Positions 53,481 through 61,213 of a stretch of 64,000 bases of DNA are shown in pieces (the stretch's first letter is position 1; each line of letters opens with the position of its first letter). The position numbers were made by a program, and so were the translations under genes. Where the stretch lies: the NCBI RefSeq assembly GCF_009731465.1, contig NZ_AP021887.1, positions 924,001 to 988,000 on the forward strand, written 5' to 3'. A model generated the notes under the pieces. It saw only the letters and a list, made by a program, of their open reading frames with translations, was not told the origin of the DNA and searched no databases. Source of the DNA: Streptococcus sp. 116-D4. Lineage in GTDB: Bacteria > Bacillota > Bacilli > Lactobacillales > Streptococcaceae.

Positions 53481-55673
53481 TTATTTTTTTGGATCTAAAC
53501 GTAATAACATAGCATTAATGGCGACGATGACTGTTGACACAGACATTAGGATTGCTCCTAACGCAGGGCTTAATGTGATACCAATAGGTGCCAAAATTCC
53601 TGCAGCTAGAGGGATAGCTATAAAGTTATAACCAGCTCCCCAAAATAGGTTTTGTTTCATTTTACGAGTTGTTTTGTGTGCTAATTCAATGAATGATCCA
53701 ATATCTCCTGGATTGGATTGAGTCAATATGACATCAGCTGAATCCAATGCAACTTGAGTTCCAGCACCTATAGCTATACCAACATCTGCTAAGGCAAGAG
53801 AAGGAGCATCATTTACACCATCACCTACCATGATAACTTTCTTTCCTTCATCTTTAAGTGTTTTAACTAACTCATATTTGTCTTGTGGAGATTGATTTGA
53901 TCTATATTCAATCCCTAAATCTACTGCCGCGCCTTGAGCCGCTTTTTCATTATCACCTGTTGCCATAATTGGTTGAATATTGTTCTTTTTAAGAGCTTTA
54001 ATTAACTCTTTACTCGTTGGTTTTAATTCGTCACCTAAAGCTACAGCACCAATGGCATCATCGTTTTCTACTAAGACACTAAGAGTTGCTCCTTTTGGAA
54101 TATCCATATCAAGATTACGTCCATAGGCTTTTTGACTGATTAATTGGTAACGGTGCCCACCTGCTTTACCCTCTACTCCAGCACCGGAAATCACATCAAT
54201 CGAATCAAAAGATGCTGGGCGTATATTTTGCTGCTCGGCGAAACTTATAATTGATTGAGCAATTGGGTGGCTAGATCCTCCTTCAATACCTGCCAATAAG
54301 GCAATGATTTCCTCTTTTGTATATTTGTCATTAAGAAGTTTTACATCTAATACTTTAAATTCACCAGTTGTTAAAGTACCCGTTTTATCTAAAATCATCA
54401 CATCTGCATCTTGAGCTATTTCTAAGGCTTGGCGGTCTTTTACTAGTAAGCCACGGCTAGCTCCTAAGCTTGTGCTACGGGCGGTTACCAATGGAATAGC
54501 CAGACCCAATGCGTGCGGACAAGCAATAACTAATGTAGTAATAGTAAATATAACTGCCGTTGGTACATCTTCTATAGCCATCCACACTACAAAAGCAATT
54601 AGCGCGACAATAACAGCAATATAGAAGAGCCACCCTGCAACCTTTTGCGCAATATTTTCTGCTCTGGAAGGCTGACTCTGAGCTTGGCTGATTAGATTCT
54701 GAACTTGAGAGATGAATGATTGATCACCTGTCTCATTCACTTTAATATAAAGAACCCCTTCTCCATTTGTTGAGCCTCCGATTACTTCATCGCCAGGGCC
54801 TTTTTTTACTGCTTTTGACTCCCCAGTTAGAAGAGCTTCATTTAAACGTGATTCGCCACGCTCGATAATCCCGTCTGCTGGCACATTTTCTCCGGCTTGA
54901 ACACGAATTAAATCACCTACCTTTAAGTCAGCAACTGGTCGTGTTTCAATTGAATCGTCTTCTAATACAACGTGAGCATCTTTCGGCACTAATTTAGCCA
55001 ATTCTGCTTGTGCGTCTCCTGCTTCTCCAATAGCTTTCATCTCAATCCAGTGACCTAATAGCATGATTAATAGTAATGAAGCAAATTCAAAGAAAAAGTC
55101 CATCACGTGTTCACCCGTTACGTAGGTAATGATCACAGCATAAATACTATATAAATATGAAACACTTATACCTAAAGAAACGAGTGCCATCATTCCAGGT
55201 TTTTTTTGTTTAAATTCGTCAACTGCACCTTGATAGAATGGACGTCCACCATAAATAATTAATATAGTAGATAAAATAGCTACTACAATATCAGAATATG
55301 GAAAAGTAAACTGGAATGGTAGTTTAAATCCATGCAAAGGGGAAAAGAACATAATAATGATTCCTAGTGGCAATGACTTTAAGAAAAGTTCCTTAAAGCT
55401 TCCGTGATGATGGTGGGCATGCCCACTCTGCCCGCTATGATCATGTCCACTGTGCCCGCTATGATCATGCCCACTGTGTCCGCTGTGATTATGCCCACTG
55501 TGTCCGCTGTGATCATGTCCACAGTGCCCGCAGTGATCATGCCCAGCATGATGTACTTGATGTTGATCCTTATGGTCTCCATGTTCATCTGTGATTCCAT
55601 GCTCGTGTTTTAACTTATCCATGTCGTCATAATCATGGTGATTATGGGACGAATATTTGTTGTCCTTATTCAT
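53481..55673 (-). CDS. copB: CopB-type copper-translocating P-type ATPase
   Basis: 730 aa. A very His-rich N-terminus (~1-95) has four or more HSGHDHSG units and HHHH. Eight membrane helices follow, with CPH in the metal-binding helix (VIACPHALGLAIPLV), TGE in LLTGESKAV, phosphorylation motif DKTGTLTTGEF, HP locus GGSSHPIAQS and hinge GDGVNDAP. CPH and the His-rich tail mark the CopB branch that exports Cu+ or Ag+. SD AAGGAGGAATTT; it is 19 nt downstream of copY. It is not the CopA expected in the pneumococcal core cop operon, so it is probably acquired. Confidence 0.9.
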   Translation of the reverse strand: MNKDNKYSSHNHHDYDDMDKLKHEHGITDEHGDHKDQHQVHHAGHDHCGHCGHDHSGHSGHNHSGHSGHDHSGHSGHDHSGQSGHAHHHHGSFKELFLKSLPLGIIIMFFSPLHGFKLPFQFTFPYSDIVVAILSTILIIYGGRPFYQGAVDEFKQKKPGMMALVSLGISVSYLYSIYAVIITYVTGEHVMDFFFEFASLLLIMLLGHWIEMKAIGEAGDAQAELAKLVPKDAHVVLEDDSIETRPVADLKVGDLIRVQAGENVPADGIIERGESRLNEALLTGESKAVKKGPGDEVIGGSTNGEGVLYIKVNETGDQSFISQVQNLISQAQSQPSRAENIAQKVAGWLFYIAVIVALIAFVVWMAIEDVPTAVIFTITTLVIACPHALGLAIPLVTARSTSLGASRGLLVKDRQALEIAQDADVMILDKTGTLTTGEFKVLDVKLLNDKYTKEEIIALLAGIEGGSSHPIAQSIISFAEQQNIRPASFDSIDVISGAGVEGKAGGHRYQLISQKAYGRNLDMDIPKGATLSVLVENDDAIGAVALGDELKPTSKELIKALKKNNIQPIMATGDNEKAAQGAAVDLGIEYRSNQSPQDKYELVKTLKDEGKKVIMVGDGVNDAPSLALADVGIAIGAGTQVALDSADVILTQSNPGDIGSFIELAHKTTRKMKQNLFWGAGYNFIAIPLAAGILAPIGITLSPALGAILMSVSTVIVAINAMLLRLDPKK
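55404..55600 (-). repeat. His-rich 24-30-bp repeats in copB
   Basis: Near-identical units such as CACAGTGGGCATGATCATAG encode HSGHDHSG-like octads within the ATPase N-terminus. Copy number probably varies. Confidence 0.75.
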
Positions 55674-55692
55674 TTTAAATTCCTCCTTATGC

Positions 55693-56142
55693 TTAATGAT
55701 GATGTAAATGACAATCGCATTGTCCTTCTGGACAATTGCAATCCACTTCTTCTACTGCGAAAGATTTTTTCATCTCTAATATTTTTTCTAGTCGATCTAT
55801 ATCATCGAAGCTCAAAACATGATCTTTAATGATGCTTCCTATTACATTTCCGACTTTCTTATTGCAAATACGGTTAAAAATATCTTCTGTATAATCCCTT
55901 ACGGCTTCTGTCTCTTCAATATTGGCAGTGTAAATAAACTTTCTACCTTCATGCTCTGTATTTAGTACGCCTTTTTCAACTAATCGACCTAAGATCGTTT
56001 TGATAGTGGATTGTGTCCAGTCCATTTTTTCTTGCAATACGGAAATGACTTTTTTACTAGTTACTCGATCATTTGCCCAAACTACACGCATGACTTCCCA
56101 TTCTGCATATGTGATATAAGTATTAAATTTTATTGTGCTCAT
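55693..56142 (-). CDS. copY: CopY/TcrY-family copper-responsive repressor
   Basis: 149 aa BlaI/MecI-type winged helix (YAEWEVMRVVWANDRVTSKK and DWTQSTIKTILGRLVEKGVL) with a C-terminal metal hook CNCPEGQCDCHLHHH, the CxC...CxC zinc/copper site of CopY. Copper displaces zinc and releases DNA. Two cop-box-like sequences lie at its promoter. First gene of copYB. Confidence 0.92.
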   Translation of the reverse strand: MSTIKFNTYITYAEWEVMRVVWANDRVTSKKVISVLQEKMDWTQSTIKTILGRLVEKGVLNTEHEGRKFIYTANIEETEAVRDYTEDIFNRICNKKVGNVIGSIIKDHVLSFDDIDRLEKILEMKKSFAVEEVDCNCPEGQCDCHLHHH

Positions 56143-56163
56143 TTTCCTTTCCCCCTAGTTGTC

Positions 56164-56221
56164 TACAGATGTGAACAAATATGTTCGAAATAAGTTTACC
56201 ATTGTAAACGAATTATGTCAA
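56164..56221 (-). promoter_or_regulatory. copYB promoter with two cop boxes
   Basis: On the - strand, -35 TTGACA (56216-56221) and -10 TAAACT (56193-56198) are 17 bp apart. TACCATTGTA (56197-56206) and TACAGATGTG (56164-56173) each differ by one base from TACANNTGTA. The first overlaps the -10. Confidence 0.7.
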
Positions 56222-56500
56222 GTATTTTTAATAAATGTAAGCAACGCTTATAGCTTTTTATCTCTCCACTTCTATCCTATAATAATTTTCATATTTCTCT
56301 CTGCTTCTGTATATGGAGTAAGAGCATTTTTTACTACCTCAGATAAATTTGAAAGCAAGTTTATTAGAATACAATATAAAAACTCGATACCATTATTTAG
56401 GAATCGAGTTTTGATTCATATGACGAGGTCTCTCATTTTAATTACTAATTTTAGACCAACTATATACAAAACATAACATAAGTTATGTAAAAAAACAATT
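56222..56500. other. Gap between copY promoter and the ClC gene
   Basis: No convincing gene. It contains a hairpin ACTCGATACC / GGAATCGAGT (56381-56410) followed by TTTTGATT, probably a relic terminator at the island edge. A 105-codon + strand frame starting in the cop promoter was rejected. Confidence 0.5.
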
Positions 56501-58051
56501 CTACAACAACAAATCTTTCACTTTTCCAATTTCACTTTTTGGAATAACCAGGTGGATCATATCACCGAGGTACATTCTGGTTGAACCGTTAACTGTTCGG
56601 CTCTTGCCATTATGGACTTGAGTTGTGATGAGGATGTTGTGTGGCAAATTGAGTTCGTGTACTTGTTTTCCTGCTATTTTATCTGAAACAGGGATTTCAA
56701 TAAGTGTGACTTCTCCTTCATCTGACGCTACTTCTGGCAACATTTTTTCCAACATTGCTTCATAGACTGGAGCACCTTTGAGTAGGTCCATGATGATGTA
56801 GGCAACCAAGGTCACTAATCCCAGTGGCATGAGGTTGCGAATATCTCCTACCATCTCAGTTACGAGTATCATAGCAGTTAAGGGAGCTTTAGATATTGCT
56901 CCAAAATAGCCACTCATTCCCAGAATGACAAATATAGGAAACTGCTCTTGACTTACAAGTCCGATATTGACGCAAATAACACCAACTAGAGCACCAAGTA
57001 AAGAGCCGAGAGCTAAAATTGGTAGGAAAATTCCTCCTGGAAGGCCACTTCCATAGCTAATCATGCTCCAAACAAAGCGAATCAAAAAGTAAGCTAATAG
57101 AACTTGGAAACTATAATCTTGCTCAGTTAGGGAAAGGACCAGCTGATTTCCACCACCAAGAATTTGGGGTAAGAAAATTCCGACTGGAATGATAAGAAGA
57201 AAGGCTAGAATAGGATAATAGGCCTTATCCAGATGAATCTTTTGTCCAATCCAATCATATACTTTTTCAACGTTTAGAACGGCTTTCTCATAGAGAAAAC
57301 CGGAAAGTCCAAGAAAAATTCCCATAAGCAAGTAAATCCAATACTGATCCAGGGTCATGAGTGGGATGTTGTCTGGCATGTCCAGTACGGGTGTTAAGCC
57401 AAATATGAGTAGAGAAACAAAGTTTGCTACGAGACTAGCTGCGAGAGTAGATACCCAGAAAAAGCGTGAAAAATGGTGATAAACTTCTTCTACCACAAAG
57501 AGAAGACCTGCAATTGGTGCATTAAAGGCTGCGGCTAATCCTGCAGCTGCACCACTAGCAATCAAGGAGCGTTCCTCTACTGGACTGGATTTAAGCCACT
57601 TGGCAATTCCCTTACCACCGACTGCTCCAAGTTGAATACTTGGCCCTTCACGCCCCAGCATAAGACCGCTAGCAATAGCAAGAATTCCTAGAATATATTT
57701 TTTCCAAAGAATTCTCCACCAGTTGAGGGTCATGAGACCTTTTAATTCGGCTTCGACTTGAGGAATCCCTGAGCCTTTAATATCTTTTTCTGACCGAGTT
57801 AATTTCGCACTGATCCAGCAGATGAATAGATAAAACAAAACCAGTACAAAAAGATTGCGCACTAGGTGCGCTTGATCTTGATAAAGTCCTTGTATCAGAT
57901 GGAAGCCTTTTTCAATTAAGAAACGAAAGGATCCAACGATAATTCCAACAACGAGACCAACAATGATTCCTCGTCCAACTTGGGATAATATAGTGCTTGA
58001 GGCAAAGGCAAATTCTTTCTTGGAACTGGGTGTTTCTGATTGTTCTTCCAT
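56501..58051 (-). CDS. ClC-family chloride channel/antiporter with TrkA-C domain
   Basis: 516 aa from the ATG at 58051 (AGAAGGA just upstream); an in-frame ATG at 58111 overlaps rnhB by 44 nt. Selectivity-filter motifs GSGIPQVE, GREGPSIQLG and GGIFLPILALG are present, and the C-terminal ~75 residues form a TrkA-C/RCK-C ligand domain (IPVSDKIAGKQVHELNLPHN). Members exchange Cl- (or F-) for H+. Last gene of the rbgA-rnhB-clc run. Confidence 0.87.
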   Translation of the reverse strand: MEEQSETPSSKKEFAFASSTILSQVGRGIIVGLVVGIIVGSFRFLIEKGFHLIQGLYQDQAHLVRNLFVLVLFYLFICWISAKLTRSEKDIKGSGIPQVEAELKGLMTLNWWRILWKKYILGILAIASGLMLGREGPSIQLGAVGGKGIAKWLKSSPVEERSLIASGAAAGLAAAFNAPIAGLLFVVEEVYHHFSRFFWVSTLAASLVANFVSLLIFGLTPVLDMPDNIPLMTLDQYWIYLLMGIFLGLSGFLYEKAVLNVEKVYDWIGQKIHLDKAYYPILAFLLIIPVGIFLPQILGGGNQLVLSLTEQDYSFQVLLAYFLIRFVWSMISYGSGLPGGIFLPILALGSLLGALVGVICVNIGLVSQEQFPIFVILGMSGYFGAISKAPLTAMILVTEMVGDIRNLMPLGLVTLVAYIIMDLLKGAPVYEAMLEKMLPEVASDEGEVTLIEIPVSDKIAGKQVHELNLPHNILITTQVHNGKSRTVNGSTRMYLGDMIHLVIPKSEIGKVKDLLL

Positions 58052-58067
58052 AAACATTCCTTCTAAC

Positions 58068-58847
58068 TTAACTTTCTTTTTCTCCTGAAACCAGCGATTT
58101 AATGGGTTCAAAACTGGTTCGGTGAATTAGTGTAACTCCTAGTTTTTTCAGTCCTTCCAAGTGTTTAGCTGTTCCATAACCAGCATTAGCAGCAAAATCA
58201 TAGCCAGGGAACTGCTGATCGTATTCCTTCATCAATTCATCACGTGTCACCTTGGCTACTATAGAAGCTGCTGCAATGGAGAGGGAATTCGCATCACCTT
58301 TGATGATAGATGTTTGTGAAATGGGCAAATCCAGTTTCATGGCATCTATCAAGAGATGATCTGGTTGAGGACTGAGCTGAGAGATTGCTTCCTGCATGGC
58401 TAGTTTGGTTGCTTCATAGATATTGACTTGGTCGATGACCTGATTATCCATGATACCAATGCCGATTGATAAAGCTTGGTCTTGAACTGCTTGAAAAATC
58501 TCCATATGTTTCTTTTTAGGAATTTTCTTGCTGTCGTTGAGGCCTTTAATCTTACAATTTTTAGGCAAGATGACGGCTGCGGCGACTACAGGGCCAGCTA
58601 AAGGGCCACGACCAACCTCATCAACACCAGCAATTAAGGTCAAACCTTGCTTATAAAGTTCTTTTTCGTAGGAGAGCATGGATTTCAAACGAATGTCTTC
58701 ATCCAATTCAGCCTGAATGGCTTTTTTACGCTTGCTGATTTCTTTTTGCACTCCTGAGCGATTATCTTTTTCGAGTTCTAAAAAGATGGGGCTATCTATG
58801 TCTTTGACCGTTTCAAGGAGTTCTTTGATTTCTTTAATCGTCGCCAT
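58068..58847 (-). CDS. rnhB: Ribonuclease HII
   Basis: 259 aa. The catalytic [20 protein letters not shown] (Asp-Glu pair) and HLLIDAM and [14 protein letters not shown] are conserved. A ~70-residue N-terminal substrate-binding extension is typical of Firmicute RNase HII. It removes ribonucleotides from DNA. It overlaps rbgA by 14 nt. Confidence 0.95.
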   Translation of the reverse strand: MATIKEIKELLETVKDIDSPIFLELEKDNRSGVQKEISKRKKAIQAELDEDIRLKSMLSYEKELYKQGLTLIAGVDEVGRGPLAGPVVAAAVILPKNCKIKGLNDSKKIPKKKHMEIFQAVQDQALSIGIGIMDNQVIDQVNIYEATKLAMQEAISQLSPQPDHLLIDAMKLDLPISQTSIIKGDANSLSIAAASIVAKVTRDELMKEYDQQFPGYDFAANAGYGTAKHLEGLKKLGVTLIHRTSFEPIKSLVSGEKES

Positions 58848-59685
58848 CGAGGTCTTCCAGTGTATCTAAGGTATAGTTACCGAGTTTGCCGTCGCGGACT
58901 TCCTTCACGAAGAGACTGTAGAATCGGTCATAGTCGTCTCTGAAACCAAGGGCACGGGTCATGTCCATAATAATAACAGGCGCATCTTCTTCAATTTTCA
59001 TTTGTTTGAAGCGTTCAGCCAACTTTTCTGGATAACGTTCTTTGAAATAATTGAGGCCAAAAATAGTTACCTCATCCATAGGAAGCAACTGGTCCTTAAT
59101 AGCTCCAGTCAAGGCCAACTTAAGCGCAACAGTTTCATCCTCAAACTTAGGCCAGAGAATACCGGGTGTGTCTAGGATTTCAAGGTCTTTATTGGTTTTG
59201 AGCCATTGTTGACCCTTGGTCACCCCTGGTTTGTTACCGACAACGGCAATTTTTTTACCAGCTAAACGGTTCATCAGAGTTGATTTACCAGCATTTGGAA
59301 TCCCGATAATCATGGTACGCAAGGTTTCAATCTGAATCCCACGTTCTTTCTGGCGAGCAAGCTTATCAGCCATGAGCTTCTTGGCAGCATCTGTTACAAC
59401 TTTTACAGTCACTTGCTCTTTGGAGTTGATAGCCAATGTCTGGATTCCCTGTGATTCAAAATACTGTCGCCATTCCTTGGTCATTGCTGGATCAGCCAAG
59501 TCTGCCTTGTTTAAAATCAAGAGTTTTGGTTTATCACCAACAATCTTGGTCAACATAGGATTTTGACTAGATAGAGGTAAGCGTGCATCCACCAAAATCG
59601 TCACAAAATCAACAAATTTTAAATTTTCCTGCACCTGTCGACGCGCTTTAGACATGTGACCAGGAAACCATTGAATAGTAGCCAT
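58834..59685 (-). CDS. rbgA: Ribosome biogenesis GTPase YlqF/RbgA
   Basis: 283 aa from the ATG at 59685 (AAGGAGATAT upstream), giving [17 protein letters not shown]. An in-frame extension to 59769 was rejected. The GTPase motifs are circularly permuted: G4 NKADLAD comes before G1 GIPNAGKST, then G3 DTPG. It acts in late 50S assembly. First gene of the - strand run rbgA-rnhB-clc. Confidence 0.93.
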   Translation of the reverse strand: MATIQWFPGHMSKARRQVQENLKFVDFVTILVDARLPLSSQNPMLTKIVGDKPKLLILNKADLADPAMTKEWRQYFESQGIQTLAINSKEQVTVKVVTDAAKKLMADKLARQKERGIQIETLRTMIIGIPNAGKSTLMNRLAGKKIAVVGNKPGVTKGQQWLKTNKDLEILDTPGILWPKFEDETVALKLALTGAIKDQLLPMDEVTIFGLNYFKERYPEKLAERFKQMKIEEDAPVIIMDMTRALGFRDDYDRFYSLFVKEVRDGKLGNYTLDTLEDLDGDD

Positions 59686-59873
59686 AATATATCTCCTTCG
59701 GATTGAAAAAATTGTAAAAACGTTTTCTATCTTACCTTCTATTTTATCATAAATTTGCCTTTTTTGCACAAGCTTTTATTTGTAATAGCTACTTTATAAA
59801 GGAAGGCTGATTTTAAATCCACTTGATTTGTATATTAACTTTCTATAAAATTTGAAGACTTATATACAAAGTT

Positions 59874-61052
59874 TTAGATGAGTATTCGAGATAAAAATGG
59901 GATTATGCAATTTGTTAGGATTCCTTCTATCCAGCTTTCTTGTGCTGAGGAGAGATGATCTGCCTGGAGACTATCTTTTAGAAAATCACGGACTTGTTCT
60001 GGTGCAATTTCAAACTCAAAGGCTTTCATCTTATAGAAAAAGTCGAGCAGATGATCTGACAGGTATTCAGTTGAAAAGGGCACTTCTCCACTCTTTCGAT
60101 ATTCCAATAAGAGTCGAGAAAATCTGGATTTTTCTTCAGGAAGCTCACTGAAATAGGAATTGAGTAGCCAAATCTGCTTCTGCCTTTTTTCAATTGGATC
60201 CTGACTAGCTATTCGTTGGTCTTTTTCCAACTCTTTTTGGTATTGTTTGGCCTTGTTAGCCCTTTCTGCTCTATTTTTACCAAAAAGGATTTTCTCCCAC
60301 TTGCGTTCTTCTTGAGTCAGGGTTTCTGTAAAGCCAAAGTAGTCTTGATAAGCACGCTCTGCCGGTCCCATGGCTAGGACTAGATTATCTGCATATTGCT
60401 TGGCGATTTTATCTCTCTTTTTACGCTCTTTCTCTGCCTTGATACGGAGTTCTTGCTCGTAGTCAATTTTCTCCTTACCTAGTTTGACAAGGTAGAGTTG
60501 GTCATCTGGTTTCCCAAGTAAAAAGGGTTTGATACACTTTTCAAGAACTTCTTCCATACGAGCCTTCTTCTTGGGCTCTGCCTTGGTCCAACTTCCTCCT
60601 TGAAAGACTTCTAGGAAAAGCTGGTAGTCTTTCTCAGGTGAGAACTGATTTCCACGATTGGGTTTAAAAACACCTTTTTCCCAGAGCCACTTTAGAAGAC
60701 GCTCGTCAAAATCACTTTTATTGACCTTGATTTTTTCCTTTTTCTGGGCTTTTCTGGTTAGATTTTCAACCTTTCTGAGCAGTTTTTCTTCCTCTTCCAG
60801 TTGCTGGTCAAGGCTTAATCGATGAAAATGACGAACACAATCGCTACCAATCGGAAAGAGACGTTGGCCTGTGACGCCGTTAAAAAGTTCGTAAGCGTAT
60901 TTGATAGCATTCCCACAGACACAATTACTACGACCGATACCATTAAAAATCAAGGAAACTTCATTCCATTCCTTGGTAGCTTGTTCCCAAGTATCAGCTT
61001 TTGAAGCCTGTAGCACGGCATCATGCAGGGATTTTCTAACTGGAAGTGTCAT
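59874..61052 (-). CDS. Conserved protein of unknown function with Cys/His N-terminal motif
   Basis: 392 aa, not recognised. Near the N-terminus (~43-83) NCVCGNAIKYAYELFNG and GSDCVRHFHRLS place three Cys and two His in a zinc-finger-like array. The middle (~85-310) is Lys/Glu-rich and probably coiled (RKAQKKEKIKV and RIKAEKERKKRDKIAKQYAD). The C-terminus is helical (VRDFLKDSLQADHLSSAQES). No signal or membrane segment. SD AAAGGAGATCCC. The highly charged body and metal motif suggest a nucleic-acid or complex-bound protein, but this is inference. Confidence 0.6.
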   Translation of the reverse strand: MTLPVRKSLHDAVLQASKADTWEQATKEWNEVSLIFNGIGRSNCVCGNAIKYAYELFNGVTGQRLFPIGSDCVRHFHRLSLDQQLEEEEKLLRKVENLTRKAQKKEKIKVNKSDFDERLLKWLWEKGVFKPNRGNQFSPEKDYQLFLEVFQGGSWTKAEPKKKARMEEVLEKCIKPFLLGKPDDQLYLVKLGKEKIDYEQELRIKAEKERKKRDKIAKQYADNLVLAMGPAERAYQDYFGFTETLTQEERKWEKILFGKNRAERANKAKQYQKELEKDQRIASQDPIEKRQKQIWLLNSYFSELPEEKSRFSRLLLEYRKSGEVPFSTEYLSDHLLDFFYKMKAFEFEIAPEQVRDFLKDSLQADHLSSAQESWIEGILTNCIIPFLSRILI

Positions 61053-61068
61053 GGGATCTCCTTTCTAA

Positions 61069-61211
61069 TACTCAATGAAAATCAAAGATCAAACTAGGAA
61101 GCTAACCGCAGGCTGCTCAAAACACTGTTTTGAGGTTGTAGATAAGACTGGTAACCATATATCAACGGCAAGGTGAAGCTGACGTAGTTTGAGAGATTTT
61201 CGACGAGTATA
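61069..61211 (-). repeat. BOX element with central unit (~143 bp)
   Basis: It runs from TACTCAATGAAAATCAAAGA to TTTTCGACGAGTATA. Compared with the two shorter copies, an extra ~40 bp (CTCAAAACACTGTTTTGAGG, then GTAACCATATATC) lies in the middle, as expected of boxB. It ends 3 nt from the rexA stop. Confidence 0.85.
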
Positions 61212-61213
61212 AA

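Noticed and set aside
56159..56476. 105-aa + strand ORF upstream of copY
   Set aside because: It starts at a TTG without SD inside the copYB promoter and cop boxes, and resembles no protein.
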